From Symbiodinium natans (lineage: Eukaryota; Sar; Dinophyceae; Suessiales; Symbiodiniaceae): DNA of 64,000 nt. The number at the start of each line of letters is the position of its first letter. Within the stretch, counting starts at the first letter, position 1. Under the pieces are notes generated by a model that ran no database searches, was not told the DNA's origin, and worked only from the letters and a program-made list of their open reading frames with translations. The translations under genes and the position numbers were made by a program. Below, one piece after another: positions 9,475 to 21,198 of this stretch. The stretch is taken from positions 68,512 through 132,511 of the forward strand of contig CAJNDS010002214.1 in assembly GCA_905221605.1 (NCBI GenBank), given 5' to 3'.

Positions 9475-9884
9475 CCAGTTCCGTGGACCTACTTTGCTGT
9501 CATGAAGCAGAAACCAGGGGTGCTGAGCCTCCTAGCTGACCGGTATGTCGAAGTCTACTCGAGCATACAAATCTTGAGCCTTCCCTTTACAACGCTGGGC
9601 ATTTCCGATGGCCGTTCCTGATTGTTGCTCGCGCAGCGTGGCACAAGCCAATGCTTCGAAGCTTCCCCAGCCGAACTTTGGAGGAATGGTTTTGCTTGAG
9701 GTAACTCAGGGAGTTGAACAAAAAAAACCTCTGTCTTCTGCCTGCTGCCTTTGCTTCAGACCACGTAAGAATGCCAGCTCCATTCCATTCGGGAGCGGAG
9801 GTGGAATACATACATTGCATACATGAAAGTTGGGAGGATTCATAACTAAGTTGGTGGTCCGAGGTGAATGCTCCCTTTCCTGTC

Positions 9885-11246
9885 CTGCCATGTTCATTCA
9901 TCTCCGTCAGCGGGAAGATGGTCTTTGCCGCATTGGAGTAAGACACGAGTGCCTCGATCTTTTGCGAAAACTGCAAGGTGCTCCCGGCGACGACTCTCAG
10001 GCAGTTTAAACCCTAAACCCTAAACCCTACCACAAGTGCTGATCGCTTCTGGATGGGTCCGCAATGATCTCTCGCATAAACCCTAAAACCCTAAACCCTG
10101 CTGCTCAGGATGCTGTTCGAGTATGCCGGGCTCATGTTGTCTTCGTCCATGAGACACACCGGGTTGCCGGCTAAGCGGTCGTTCTCACCCAAGATGGCCT
10201 TAGACCGTCTAGGACGGACGAGGCACGGAGTTCTACCAAAATCATCAGCTTGCTCTGCTCGGCCAGCGGCGATGATGGTTCGCAAGGCGTGCTTGACAAT
10301 GTCAAGGACGGACAGGCCGTGGCTCGCTGACCTGAGCAAAGCGCGCGTGCACCGTCGCACAGCCTGGCGCGCGAAGTGGGTTTCTCAGTGAGCCGAGCAT
10401 TTCGTAAAGTTGTTGTATAGCTCTTTATGCAATTTACAGTGTTATTGCTCTAAAGCTGTAGCTCGTGCACCAGAAAGGCTAGATTTCGTTTCTGCCAGTT
10501 ATCCTGCAAAAAGTACTTTAGGCGCTTCATCCTTCACCGATTCAGCTTGTTCTACCCTAAACCCTAAACCCTAAACCTTTTAGCATCACTCGGCTCCCGA
10601 CATCGTCCCGTCTTCGCTCTGTAGCAGTGCATCGTTGCTCATGGAGCCCGACCTGTTGTTATGCCGCTGCACAAGCACCATCATGTGCAGCTGTCCAAGC
10701 GTTCCTAGGGTTTAGGGTTTTTAGGGTTTAGGGATTAGGGTTTAGGGTTTTTGAAACACAAGTATGTACGGAAGGTCCGAATGAGCTCAACAGGTATGGG
10801 TAGTGTTGTCGCGACGAAGCTGTTCTTGAATTGCGCGGGCCAAGTCCAAAACTTGCGTGATGCAACGGGAGTAGGAAGATTCTTTGGGAGATCAACAAAG
10901 ATCCCAAAAAAGTGAACCCTCAGCAGCAGATGGAAGTGGCCCATGCTTGCAGCTCTAACACATGAGGGGCTTGGGGCCGGCTCTCGCGTCTCACAAAGTC
11001 ACAGGACTTAATTGCGGCGACCAGACAATGAGAAAGTGGCGTCAACCTTCGATGTGTGTGTCTGGGGCTTCAGGCACATCCACGACGCAGCAGATGTCAG
11101 ATGGGGTGCGAGCAGTTCCTCACACATGTCACAACCCAAGTTTTCAAAAAAGGCAAAAAAGGCGTGACACTTTCACGAACAGCTGCTCTGGCGGTGGCCT
11201 GGTGGTGGCTGAATTGAGACCAGCGCCGGCCTCACACCATCCGAGC
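9885..11246 (-). CDS. VWA (von Willebrand A, MIDAS) domain protein, multi-exon, partial
   Basis: Exons read on the minus strand: 11199-11246 (ends LVSIQPPP), 11076-11118 (SDICCVVDV), 10590-10652 (SGSMS...), 10264-10331 (GLSVLDIVKHALRTII), probably one near 10113-10180 (CLMDEDN), and about 9885-9958 (LVSYSNAAKTIFPL). Joined, they give the first half of a VWA domain: beta strand, DVSGSMS (the metal-binding DxSxS, split across an intron), first helix, then the SYSN strand. Junctions 11199/11118, 11076/10652 and 10590/10331 are in frame, using GC, GC and GT donors. VWA proteins bind ligands through a divalent metal; this subtype is common and uncharacterised in protists. The N-terminus lies upstream. 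The second half of the domain (Thr of MIDAS, the TDG strand) is not found between 9442 and 9885, where the LTR element begins. TTTAGGG tracts lie in at least two introns. Confidence 0.6.
10008..10099. repeat. Two short CCCTAAA tracts
   Basis: 10008-10030 and 10076-10099, within the VWA gene introns. Confidence 0.85.
10554..10579. repeat. Interstitial CCCTAAA array
   Basis: Begins about 10 bp downstream (minus-strand sense) of the VWA exon ending at 10590. Confidence 0.85.
10706..10751. repeat. Interstitial TTTAGGG array
   Basis: Degenerate units in the VWA intron between 10652 and 11076. Confidence 0.85.
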
Positions 11247-12870
11247 CTGCACTTGCAAGGGCCAACTTGCAGTGACAGCCTGGATCATGGTCCACGCTTC
11301 CGCTGGCAATGTCAACAGAGAAGATGAGGGCTCTCGTGGGGGAGCACGTGTAGCTACAGTGTAGTTGCACTCAGGATCACTCAGGGGTTGCATTCGCACC
11401 TTCGCTGCCGACAGCAGTCAAGGCTGAGATTGCCTCATTCACTTCGCGCAGTGATTCTGTGGCATCCAGGAGGAATGCTGCGTGCCACAGTAGGAAGCTG
11501 TCACAGCCGATATCTGTGCCTGCTACGAGTAACGCATGCAGGCAAAGGTAGCCCCGAGGCCAGTTCCGCTTGACTCAACTGAGATCTCGGCCACATCTTC
11601 AGCAGCAGGGGGCGGTGGCGCCATTCCTGCCAGCCGCAAGAAACAGGATCAACAATTGGTCAACACACCCAACTGCTTTGGCAATCGGAACAATGAGCTG
11701 TTTGTCACCGCATCTGCAAGTATCAGGCTGACCGGACGTCCTTGTACCAGGCCGCACGGCACACGGGCGAACAAACCAATGTGTTCTTATGATCGTCAAC
11801 CTTACAAGTATCTTCTTGCGGGCTCACATTGCGGGGAGCTAGGTAGAGTTGCGGTGGGCTGCTGGTTCACACGCTGGGCGCACTATGTCGAGCATGGATG
11901 AATCGAGCCAGAATCGGCACACCTGATGACGGAGCAGACTGTCTTGTAGCTTCACATTGCGCGCACGTACTCCTGTAGAATCTAGGGTTGGCGTGACATC
12001 CTGTTGGAGCGAATCATGGTGGAGGAACCCTATGCCCATGAAGATTCATCATCAAAGCATGAGACCGGCAGGATTAGCGGTATCCCAGAAAAGTGGCATC
12101 TGCGAGAGGTCTACTTCTAAGAGTAGATGCACCGCGTTGGAAGCCCTTGGCACCCTATAGCACCTCATGCTGCAGGATGTCCGACTGCGAGAAGACCATG
12201 CTGATGATGCCTTTCGCTGTGTCAACACACATCAAATCCACGCAAAAAACAACAGCAAGTCTCCACAGCAATGCAGCTCAACTACAGGTACAACATAGTA
12301 CAAGTGTTGGTTGAAAAGCGATGAAAGACTTTCAGCTTCATGTCTGACATGTTCAGAGGGGCGCCTATTGTTTCTTCGTCCAGAAGGAGCACTTTCATGC
12401 CAGAGATCCTGTCCACCATGGCCTGACACAGCTGAGTTAGCACCCACGCTCACGCTCAGCACAGATGCCCGAATGCTCACCTGGATGTACTCCTGGACAC
12501 CGGCGACAATGCTCAGCGTCGCCATGGTCGGTGTGGTTTCTATTGAACGCTGTGACTTGAATGTCAAGTTACTGCTGAAGTGGCTTGTGATGGGTGTAGC
12601 AGTGTAGCAGGTGTTGCGGGAACCGACGGCAATCCCTAGTAGTGACAATGGTGGCAATGGAGCAACTTGGAAGCATCGAGGAATACTGGCCACCAGGCCC
12701 GGCATGTAATGATGACTACAACGAAAAGAATTGAACACAAAAGGTCAATGCGCTTGAATAGATATTGGCTTAAGGGGGGGAGTTTCAGGGGGGGTTGAGG
12801 GGAGCGGGGGGGGGGGGGAAAGGGGGGGGGGAATAAAGTCTGAACAAATGGTTTCCGTCCTTGGAAGTCC
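11247..12870. other. No gene recognised (11.25-12.87 kb)
   Basis: May include upstream exons of the VWA gene. A plausible coding segment on the minus strand near 11250-11335 reads ALIFSVDIASGSVDHD. A G-rich tract lies at 12774-12831. No repeat array and nothing else I can identify. Confidence 0.4.
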
Positions 12871-12954
12871 ACCGAGGGGCCAGCCAGCCATGCCTCCGCA
12901 TGGTCTCGCCATCCAGTCATCTCCTTGGCCAGGACTTTGCCCAAGCCCTTTCCT

Positions 12955-13081
12955 TCTCGGCTGGGTCGACGCCGAACATGCGGATTTCGGCACCCAAAGC
13001 AACTGCGGCCCCAGCGAGCACGTCGTTGGGCGCAATGCAGCCGATGATGACGACACCATCCGCCCACTCCGTGGCCACGTC
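12955..13081 (-). CDS. Single exon of an unidentified gene
   Basis: After an acceptor (TTATACAG, then GACGTGG) the minus strand reads DVATEWADGVVIIGCIAP, followed by NDVLAGAAVALGAEIRMFG. This is an alternating beta/alpha pattern typical of a Rossmann-like fold. The frame hits a stop soon after DPAEKER; possible GC donors lie just before it. Another frame stays open beyond (KVLAKEMTGWRDHAEAWLAG), so either an intron or a frameshift separates them. I do not recognise the family. Confidence 0.35.
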
Positions 13082-13099
13082 CTGTATAACTCTCCGTAG

Positions 13100-14765
13100 C
13101 AGGTGGAAAGAAACAATCTGACTAAACCATCCCGCGGGTCAGACGTTGTCTTTGTGCGTTGTTCCAGTTTTTTGTGCGCAGTTTGGGGTCTCGGCTCTTC
13201 AAAATTCAAAAGTCCACCTCGAGGTTTTCTTCTCGCCCTCCTCGCCTCCCCTTCCGTCATTACCGCCCTTCCCTTCCCTTTACTTCAGGTGCAAACATAG
13301 CGACATGGCGGTGAGGAGGGGCGGGGGGGAAACAAGATGATCCATCCACATTGCCACCCTTAACTGCACACATAGTCATGGTTTGAAGTCACTTTAATTG
13401 AGGCGCAGCCCCCCTCTTGCAAAAAGCACACGACCACACCGATGCCAGGACCGCAAACCACATCACTAGGAGTAAACATGGTTTCAAGGTCTTTTTTTGA
13501 TTTTTCCTATTTGTTATGCAACGATGCTGTAAATACCAACATTCGTGTTGGAGATTCTCCAAGGAGGGTGGGTGGGCTGGGAGGGGGGGGATACTGTTTT
13601 CGCAATGTTTTGCTGTACTTACGTATGATTATATACACAAAGGTCTTTTTCATCCGCCGAAGCCCCTGGCCTAAGGCGTTTGGGTATAAGAACAACCCGC
13701 CTCCTGAATCTCCAGCCCTATGGACTTTCTTATGGATCCTTTGGTGGCCCGCCATGGAGTTCTAATGACCCCTAATCTCTTCCCCCTAATATAAATAAAG
13801 CCCTAATCTTAACAAAAAAAACTGGCCCAAAATCCCGATCCGGTCCCCATTAAACCATTAAACATTCAACCCTGAACAGAGAGAGGGGGGTTTAGAGAAA
13901 CTTGAACCTTTCCCAAACCTGAACCAAAAGGGCTTGGGTTCCGGGTTTAGGGTTTAGGGATACCTAAACCCTAAACACTAAAGGAAAGGCTGGAAAGACC
14001 GGCTGAGTCAGGCATAGGCTGGGCAGCATGCTACAACAAGGACGGGCTGGTTTTTCGGACAAACAATAAGAACCTACTAAAACCCTTTGGGGGCTTTTAT
14101 ACAGGGGGGGGGACCCTTTATATTAGGGGTACTAGGCAGAAGGGATGACTGTATGGAGGTTTGTTCCCCCCCCCCCCCCAACCATCTCTGGGCCTCCTAC
14201 GTCCTACGATGGACCCCCGCCTGCTATGTCCTATGGACCCCCGCATCAGCATCAACGGACACTACAAGTGCGTCGATCAGAAGCTGCGGCACTCGGCCAT
14301 CTTCATCCGTCGTAGAAGTTTTTAGCTCAAGCGCCAGCCGTGCCGAGGCGGGCCGCACTGGCGTTAATGTGTTTACCATTCTTAGTTCTTACTATCTTGT
14401 TCTGGCCATGTTAGTAATGACCTCAAACCGGAAACCACAACACCCACGAACACCTTGCCCTACATTCCAACTTCTCTGCAAGTTTCAGTCGCTCGCTGGT
14501 TTTTATCCTCTGGCTTGAGTGTGTGCTACCTGGTCGCAAGGCCGTCACGTATGATTCGGAAACGGCTCGCAAGATGCACATGCAGTGGAACATCTCTTGA
14601 AGTGGCTTCAAGAACGAATGGGTGAAAAAGCCTCTGATGAGCAGAGCGCTTTACAGTGAGCTGCCTTCTTGGTGCCAGACTTGGGCCATTTTGGCCCAAA
14701 GATCAGGATGCAGCCGAAGTATCAACGAGCGTTTACTGCGATCAATGAACGCTGATAGCCAGCAA
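13100..14765. other. No gene recognised; low-complexity DNA
   Basis: Contains C- and G-homopolymer runs (near 14104 and 14167), a short telomere-type patch (13938-13982) and AT-rich stretches. No exon-like segment could be supported. Confidence 0.4.
13938..13982. repeat. Small TTTAGGG/CCCTAAA inverted pair
   Basis: GGGTTTAGGGTTTAGGG, then CCTAAACCCTAAA after a few bases, forming a head-to-head arrangement. Confidence 0.75.
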
Positions 14766-14769
14766 TATG

Positions 14770-15474
14770 TCATACATGCATGCTGAGTGTCAGAAGCATG
14801 AAGAGAAAGCTCTTGAGGCTCAGGGGCCCTTCCTGGACATGGGCCCCACTGACACCTGCCCGGCAGCTGCCTCTGTAAGCGTACCAGGTGCCGTTGGACA
14901 GACCATTGTGCGTATTTCCGTCCACGCAGACAGCCCCACAAGGAAGCTCAACAAGTCTGGCCTCAGTGTGATTCCCAGCGCAATAAGAACTGCCGGCGTA
15001 AGTTTTCACAACGAGGTTCCTGCGGACCAGTTCTACATGCTGCGATTCGATGGTCACGTTGCCGCCTTCTATCCTGCCAGTTGCACGACATCCGGCCGGA
15101 AAGATGTACTGCATCAGCAGCTCCTCATCAGCACAGTCTGACCTGTTGTAGGATGCGACTACATAGCCTTCCATGTCGATGCAGGAAAGCATCTTCTGCT
15201 TATTGTTGCACGTGTCGAATCGTGTGAACTGGGTGGAAGTAGCATTGCCTGTACAATCCTCATTCTCGCGCAGAGATGCAGATACACCAGTATCGTTGCA
15301 CGTCATCTCAGCAAACCCGTCGCCTGTGCATCCGCTCAGCAAGAACTCTTCCATGTAGGGAGCACCGCTGCAAAATGCATCTTCGTACCAGGCTCTTCGA
15401 ATCATCATCTTGCTATCGGCTGCTTTCCACAGCAGCACTAGATCCAGGACCAGCAGGCACTGCCGAAGCATCAT
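14770..15474 (-). CDS. Cys-rich secreted, probably GPI-anchored surface protein
   Basis: Intronless ORF of 234 residues from ATG to stop. The N-terminal hydrophobic segment (residues 1-21, MMLRQCLLVLDLVLLW...) is a signal peptide. The C-terminus ends in a short hydrophobic tail (LKSFLFMLLTLSMHV) after a small-residue region, as in GPI-anchored proteins. The ectodomain has about 20 Cys and six N-glycosylation sequons (NDT, NAT, NRS, NVT, NHT, NGT). Four internal segments share a loose pattern of aromatic or polar lead, Cys, about 8-15 residues, Cys (near residues 30-50, 70-90, 108-130, 160-185), suggesting degenerate tandem disulfide repeats. No known family is recognised. A cell-surface role is inferred from topology only. 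Confidence 0.6.
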   Translation of the reverse strand: MMLRQCLLVLDLVLLWKAADSKMMIRRAWYEDAFCSGAPYMEEFLLSGCTGDGFAEMTCNDTGVSASLRENEDCTGNATSTQFTRFDTCNNKQKMLSCIDMEGYVVASYNRSDCADEELLMQYIFPAGCRATGRIEGGNVTIESQHVELVRRNLVVKTYAGSSYCAGNHTEARLVELPCGAVCVDGNTHNGLSNGTWYAYRGSCRAGVSGAHVQEGPLSLKSFLFMLLTLSMHV

Positions 15475-15792
15475 GATGGATGTAGTGAAACAGCAGCTAG
15501 CTACTGTTAAGTTTTATTTGCATTTCAGTTGCCGTGGCTTCGTGAAGCGGGTACACGGTCATAACATGAGTGGAAGAATCATGGATGCTGCTGCTGTGGT
15601 CTATTTAGTCACCAGTGCAAGGTAAGTTCTCAGGTCAGCCACAGCTGCCGCAAATCTCACAGGGCCCATTCACACTGCCTGTACCTCAACTCTACCAAGC
15701 CTGAACTTACCCGGCTGATCGAACAAAACTGATTATCCGTAATTATAAGGGGAAACACATCAGGATGGCCGAAGAGCAGGATGGCCGGGGAA

Positions 15793-16075
15793 CTTCGACG
15801 AAGACTCGGGATACCAACGGGCCGAGACGAAGTTCGACGAAGGCCGGGGGGCCGGGCGAAGGTTCGACGAAGGCCGGGAGGTTCGACGAAGGGGGAGGGG
15901 GTTCGACCAAGACCGATACAAAAGGCCAAGACAAAGCCCGAAAAAAAACGCGAAGGTTCGACGAAGGCTAAATGAAGGCCGGAGGTTCGACGAAGGCTAA
16001 ATGAAGGCCGGGAGGGGGGTTCGACGAAGGCCAAGAGTTTCGACGAAGGCTAGGAGAGTTCGACGGCCTTTGCCG
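15793..16075. repeat. TTCGACGAAGG minisatellite
   Basis: About ten copies of a GGTTCGACGAAGGC core with variable spacers (GGCCGGGA or TAAATGAA). It translates as a Gly/Ser/Thr/Lys-rich repeat in some frames, but I do not call it coding. Confidence 0.8.
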
Positions 16076-17263
16076 AAGGCTGTGTGCCATCCGCCCCCAT
16101 ACGCCGTCCTGATCGGTTTGCCCCTGAATTAAAAACCCTTTAAAAAAACATACAGACAGAAGGCCACGAGGCCTTCATGAGGCTTCGAGATGATTTTGCG
16201 AAGTCTCTCGCTCAAAAAAACCATTGGACTCTTGTGTGTAGCTGAAGGGCGAGACTTGACCACATGCTTCCACATGCAGCATAAACGGTATCTTTCTTGA
16301 CTGGCACTGGGAGATTGGCAGAAAATGCCCATGGAAAGTGAGCTTCACCGGACGACAAGCTGCCCGGGGAACCTACGCTCACCCTAGCTTTGCCGGTTCG
16401 GTGCCCGTGAAAGCTCCCCGTCTCTGAGCGCGACCCTCTTGTACTCAACGACTCTTGGCGCCCTCCTGCCTCTCCCCCATCCTCGGAAACCCCCTCAACC
16501 TCCCAATGCGCAAACGTCTGTTCTCAACAGTCCTTTCCTGATCTCCCCTGCTTGGCAAAGCGACTGTGCCGCAGGATCGTCGGAATCATGTGGAGTTTAT
16601 CACCGGAAGGTCCTTACTTCATGATCGAGGCATGCCGGGTGATAGATACATAACCAGCCTCTTTTCAATTTGACTTTTTTCTGGTACCCCTTTTGCGCAG
16701 ATGTCATGATGAATTTCTACGTCAGGCATTTTGCTTGTTCGCGGTGGCCTCCATGACATCCTTCGCTTCAATACAGCCTTCGACCCCTGTCAACGTCTCA
16801 ACAAAGCAAAACCACTGAATGCGAGCACTGGTCCTTTTCTCTGCGCGCTCTTAAGCATGACACATCAACGGCCCGCGCCGGACGAGCCGAAGACTCCCTA
16901 TGGCTACCAACCTCTCCCCTTTCAGGGAATGATTCTTCGCGTAGGTCGCTTTAAGCGTCAATACGCACCCATACTGTTACTGCGCGCCCCCCGGGCACAG
17001 CACATGTCACACGACGGAACGAAATATAGTGCAAACAGACGAAAGAACCACTTGCTGGCCGTTGGGGCATGGCTTGAGGCAGGGAAGCTGTATGCTACAG
17101 TTCCACTGCCAATAATGATTCCAATAATGATTCCGGTGGCTCTGTCAGGCTAGGACTCATTGCCTGTGAGAGGATGACTGTGGGTAATTAACAGGTAGCT
17201 CTCGCCTAAAAGTAGAACATTCCCCCAGACTGAGTTGCGATCCAATCGCAACCCCTCAACAGT

Positions 17264-17332
17264 GAACCCACCGTAACCCACCGTAACCCACCGCAACCCA
17301 CCGCAACCCACCGCAACCCACCGTAACCCACT
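17264..17332. repeat. Decamer tandem repeat CCCACCGTAA / CCCACCGCAA
   Basis: About seven head-to-tail copies of a 10-bp unit alternating T and C at one position. Confidence 0.85.
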
Positions 17333-17458
17333 AAGCCTTGAACTACAAAACCCGAGTGGTGGACTCGGCCTGCCCTTTTCCGATCAGAAACTCCGCACTC
17401 AACCCTTGGCGGCCTGGGTGTGGACTTCGGTGTGGTGGGGGTTGTCATGAGCTCCAAC

Positions 17459-17496
17459 GGTTTAGGGTTTAGGGTTGAGGGCTTAGGGTTTAGGGG
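17459..17496. repeat. Degenerate TTTAGGG array
   Basis: Includes variants TTGAGGG and CTTAGGG. Confidence 0.8.
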
Positions 17497-18169
17497 ACGA
17501 ATTACAACTGTCAGGGCCAGAGCCTCAGTCGCTGACATGAAACCACAGCTGTGAAACTTTCCGGCGCAATAATACTCCAAGTTAATGACCATTGGCCAAG
17601 AAGCATGTAATGAAATGCTGCTTTGCACTTCGATATCTCCAACGATTGCGATGATGCCAATGATGAAAGCATGGCAAACATCAAATCAAGCTAGCGTTCG
17701 ACATCAACTACTGCTTCCTTCCCAAGACTTGCACCAATCCTGCTACACTGCTCAGCGCTGCAACGCTACATGGCTTGTTCAGCTCGTCAGCCAGCGATAC
17801 GAACGTTCCGGGAAGCGTTCTCAGCCTTCTCTGTCCTGGCAAGAGCGCATGGCGGCATGATGACCAGAACCTTTGACTGAGAAGGCTCCCGCAGGACCCT
17901 TCAAGCAAACAAATGCTCTGACTCCACCATTTTGCTGCACTCGCATAGACGCAGAGAGAGGCTTTCTGCTGCCAAATGCAGGAGCAAGGCAGCGGCAGTT
18001 GTGAGGAGATCTGCGCAGCTCAGCGCCTTCCTTTCCTCAGAGGCCCTCGCAGGGCTGAGTCGGGCCATGCAGCTCTGCCCCTTCTTAGGGAAGGCCTGGA
18101 GAGCATGTTTGGACGTTCGGAGGCACCTTGTCTTCGACTCCATCTCCGGTTCGGGCCACCAGCTCGTGG

Positions 18170-20239
18170 CTATGCACACCGGCGTATCAACTCCCGCATT
18201 TCCTCAAGTGAGCTGAACTGGGCGACGTGGCTGCAGTTGCGTTGGTCGCGGGCCTCCGGCACGCGGGTTTGGAACACCAATGGGACACTCTCTTCACCAC
18301 ACACTGTGCCGCAGTCTTGGAAGCTAAACTATCAAACCTCGCAGTGGCTAGCCGCTGCTGGCCAGATGAGATAGAATGCCAGTGCCCTCCCGGAACCCTG
18401 CAAAATCCAGTGCCGACAGTATGTAAGAGAGCTGGTGGGAGGATCTGCGAACTCAAAACATGCTGTATGAAAATATCATACATATGTACATGCTCTGCTT
18501 TCGTTCTGCTTGAATCATCGAAAACGGTGACATGGGGGGGGGTTACTCCCACAGCCGCAACTCCTCACAACAGCGGTACTAAGCTGCACCCACCCCTCCC
18601 CCTTCTTGGCCGTCAACTTCCCAACAACTCACACCGCCTACGGTCCCACGGTCACCACGACAGCCCACGAAACAGGTGGGAGTCGAGGGGTTGCCCGATT
18701 TGTGACGTGAACTTTTGCTGCCGGCCACGTGAGGATACACACTCGCGATTCGCCGACCCCACATACCGCGAGAACTGTGGGCCTGCTTCTTGGGAGGCCA
18801 ACAGGCAGTATCAGCGCAGTCGAAATGCAACTCGCCAACCTCAGACGGCACATTGCAAGAGAGAGATGTACAATACGACAAGGCGTGTTTGTACAGGATC
18901 CCAATAACCAATGACATGCAATAACACCACTGATCTATACTAATCTCCTACTTTCAGCGAGCACTCCCCTCGTGACAAGGAGCTGCGGCCAGCGGCGCCG
19001 GCCAAGTGGCGGAATCCAATGCTGCACGCCACTCACAGCCTTCAGAAAAACAGTGTCGGAGTTTCATCTGATTTGCAACCACAAAGGACAGTGCAACTTC
19101 AGGGCATCCCCAAACCCCAAACCCTAAAACCCTAAACCCTAGCGTCCGACGTTCCAGTCCTTCGCAGTCTAGCTTGAGCAGGTCAAGACTTGTCCAGCCG
19201 ACGCCATGCAGGATGCCATGCAGGGTGAGCGTTGGCACCTGAGAAGAAAGGCCAGTCAACGGTGGCTGGCGAAGCGATGCGAAGCGGGCTTCATCGCTTT
19301 ACAGCTACATACATTCTCATACGCTTACACATATCATACATCTACATACAAAAAAATACAGTTCACTGCAGCTGGCTGACCTTCACAGTAGGTCCAGCCG
19401 AGGCATCAGCGGCGGTGCTGAACGTGCGCATGGCCAGGTTCATACACGTGTTTACCGGGGCTCCAATCCAAGGCTGGTTGCAAGGCTGCATAAGCACTTC
19501 GCCTGCTGTTTCAGCGGCCCCTGCACACAGCGGCCACACTCGATTCGTGAGGCCATGCCGGCGCAAGTTCCAGAGCAAGAAGCGGCACAGCAGTGGGTTC
19601 GGTTCAAGCACAACCAGTCGCGCACGCGGGTACAGCCGTGCAAGGGCCACTGCAACACCACCATAGTTGGCACCAACATCCAAAATGGTGGATGGTACAT
19701 ACCCAGATGTCTCGAGGTTGTACATTTGAACGTCTGGCACATCGCCTTTAAAGACCCTCAGCCCTATACTTCCAACTGGTGAGGGAATCGTCTTGTCGAT
19801 CGCAGCGTACCGGATCAGGGCTTCCCAGTGGAGCTGATCCGGAGTCTGGGAGGGATGGCCAATGCTCCAATCTTGGCTTCTTGGGAAACTGGGTGAAGGG
19901 CCCAGCGAAAAGGTGTACGGATCCAGTACTGCGAAACCAGAGGAGCAACACTCAGCCTTCGTGTAGAAGAATGGGTCAAACATGCACGTCTTCTCCACGA
20001 GGGGATCATTCCGGCAGCAGAGCTCCGCAGAAAAGTCAGACGTCCAACCTCACATAATGGCAGTGATTATCACATGAGTACGCCTGGTTTTTTCGTGCAC
20101 TATAACAAAGCTGGGCACCACTCACGGAACACACTCTGACGACACTGTCTGCATGCCGGTGGCAGTAGTGGCGTCCGGAAAGGTCCACTACAGCAGCTGC
20201 GCTGGTTGTCAGAACGACGGCGCCAGCAAAGCGATCCAT
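18170..20239 (-). CDS. FkbM-type SAM-dependent methyltransferase, multi-exon
   Basis: Exon 1 (20135-20239) starts with ATG and a hydrophobic signal-like segment (MDRFAGAVVLTTSAAAVV). Exon 2 (19381-20022) carries the paired CC / CFDP.FTY.CC-like motif (ELCC...MFDPFFYTKAECC) and then the methyltransferase core: ILDVGANYGG (SAM-binding motif I) and LVVLEPNP (motif II acid). Exon 3 (from 19238) reads VPTLTLHGIL...DLLKLDCEG, the FkbM signature. Introns 1 and 2 are GT-AG and keep frame (105+642 nt). Exon 3 ends near 19160, where a TTTAGGG tract begins. Later exons are less sure: about 18810-18870 (VGELHF) and a terminal exon 18170-18323 ending REL-I-RRCA and TAG, which could instead belong to another gene. 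The family methylates hydroxyl groups of sugars or secondary metabolites; the substrate here is unknown. Confidence 0.65.
19112..19143. repeat. CCCTAAA tract at the end of FkbM exon 3
   Basis: Telomere-type repeats directly abut the last recognisable coding bases of exon 3. Confidence 0.85.
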
Positions 20240-21127
20240 GCACACGCATGCCGACAGTTTGGGCCGTGGGCTCCCTGATTTACTCTAATGCCCTTCGACC
20301 GTCTGCTAAGATGTGGAGGTTTACGAAAATAGAGCACCCCCAACAAGATCCCCAAATAGTAGGATTCCCTTATCATAAGGACCATAATCAGGTACCCCGA
20401 ATTTCGGAAACCCCCAATGTCGATGGCCACGGTACCGACAATGATAGAGACCATGATCGCCTGAAGATCCCATTCTCTTGAATCGAGAAGCAGGTAGCCG
20501 TAGCAAGATACATTCTCAATCCCTGGAACCCTCAACTTTCGATTTCTCGAGTTCACCATCGCCAACAATTCGCGAAGCGTCTTGCCCCATGACCCTCATG
20601 AATCAAGGATAACAGAGAGACTAGAGCGGAGGGTCTTCACACGAACCATGACGAACCAGAAGGTCAAGGATTCATTCAGCGGCATAGGGTCACAGTAGTT
20701 AGGTGTACCTACTAGCCACAAATATTGAGGGTCGCGATCTCGTGACTCCCTCCGGACACTGTGCCGAAAGTCCCAAAATCAGGCCAGCAGCACGACTCGG
20801 AGCTGACCTGCTCACTCGCCGTCACTCGCAACACTCTAGCAGCTCAAGGCTTCTCCACAGCTGACTCCCAACTTGCGCTGGTGCCAGTGGAACCTACGCA
20901 CCGGTTTCACACAAACATGCCTCAGTGTTTACTTGGCGGCCTTCGGCCTAGTCAGGTCGGCCGTGGACTTTTGCATCATAGACTTCATGTCCCGCACCTG
21001 GCGCTCAGAGCAGATGACCCTTGAGGCCTGATCAGCCCTCTCGACTCGAACTGAAGGCGTGCGTGCCCAGGAATGACCTTAGCCCTTTTGAACGTTCTTT
21101 GCTAAGTCGACCTGCCCCCAAAAAAAT
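20240..21127. other. No gene recognised; contains one inverted-repeat element
   Basis: Upstream flank of the FkbM gene with the 110-bp element at 20311-20420. The rest shows no supportable exon. Confidence 0.45.
20311..20420. mobile_element. MITE-like element, copy A
   Basis: Begins ATGTGGAGGTTTACGAAA and ends TTTCGGAAACCCCCAATGT, which are imperfect inverted repeats. The inside has CCCCAAATAGTAGGATTCCC and TTATCATAAGGACC, shared with the other copies. Confidence 0.6.
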
Positions 21128-21198
21128 CTAACCCTGCTGACTCTGCTGAAGGAGGGCCGGGGCCTGGGTCATTGTGTAGCTGCTGGTGACATCGGCTC
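21128..21198 (-). CDS. Terminal exon of an unidentified gene
   Basis: After an acceptor (TTGTTGCAG) the minus strand reads GADVTSSYTMTQAPALLQQ and reaches TAG at 21128-21130. It looks like a C-terminal exon. An upstream open segment at about 21385-21488 (MQLDDSLRLCEMCEK) may be part of the same gene. No family is recognised. Confidence 0.3.

Larger units (their letters stand above)
15480..17600. other. No gene recognised; two minisatellites
   Basis: Holds the TTCGACGAAGG minisatellite (15793-16075), the CCCACCGTAA decamer repeat (17264-17332) and a small telomere-type tract (17459-17496). The remaining frames look like noise. Confidence 0.45.

Noticed and set aside
12636-13067. Minus-strand frame KVLAKEMTGWRDHAEAWLAG as a separate gene
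   Set aside because: Possibly the continuation of the exon at 12955-13081 after an intron or frameshift; it enters a homopolymer-rich stretch and could not be joined.
17264-17332. CRISPR-like repeat array
   Set aside because: Direct 10-bp tandem units without unique spacers, in a eukaryotic context.
17932-18216. TPR-like plus-strand frame (ALAGLSRAMQLCPFLGKAWRAC)
   Set aside because: The minus strand is also open, neighbours are minus-strand, and a single TPR-like match is weak.
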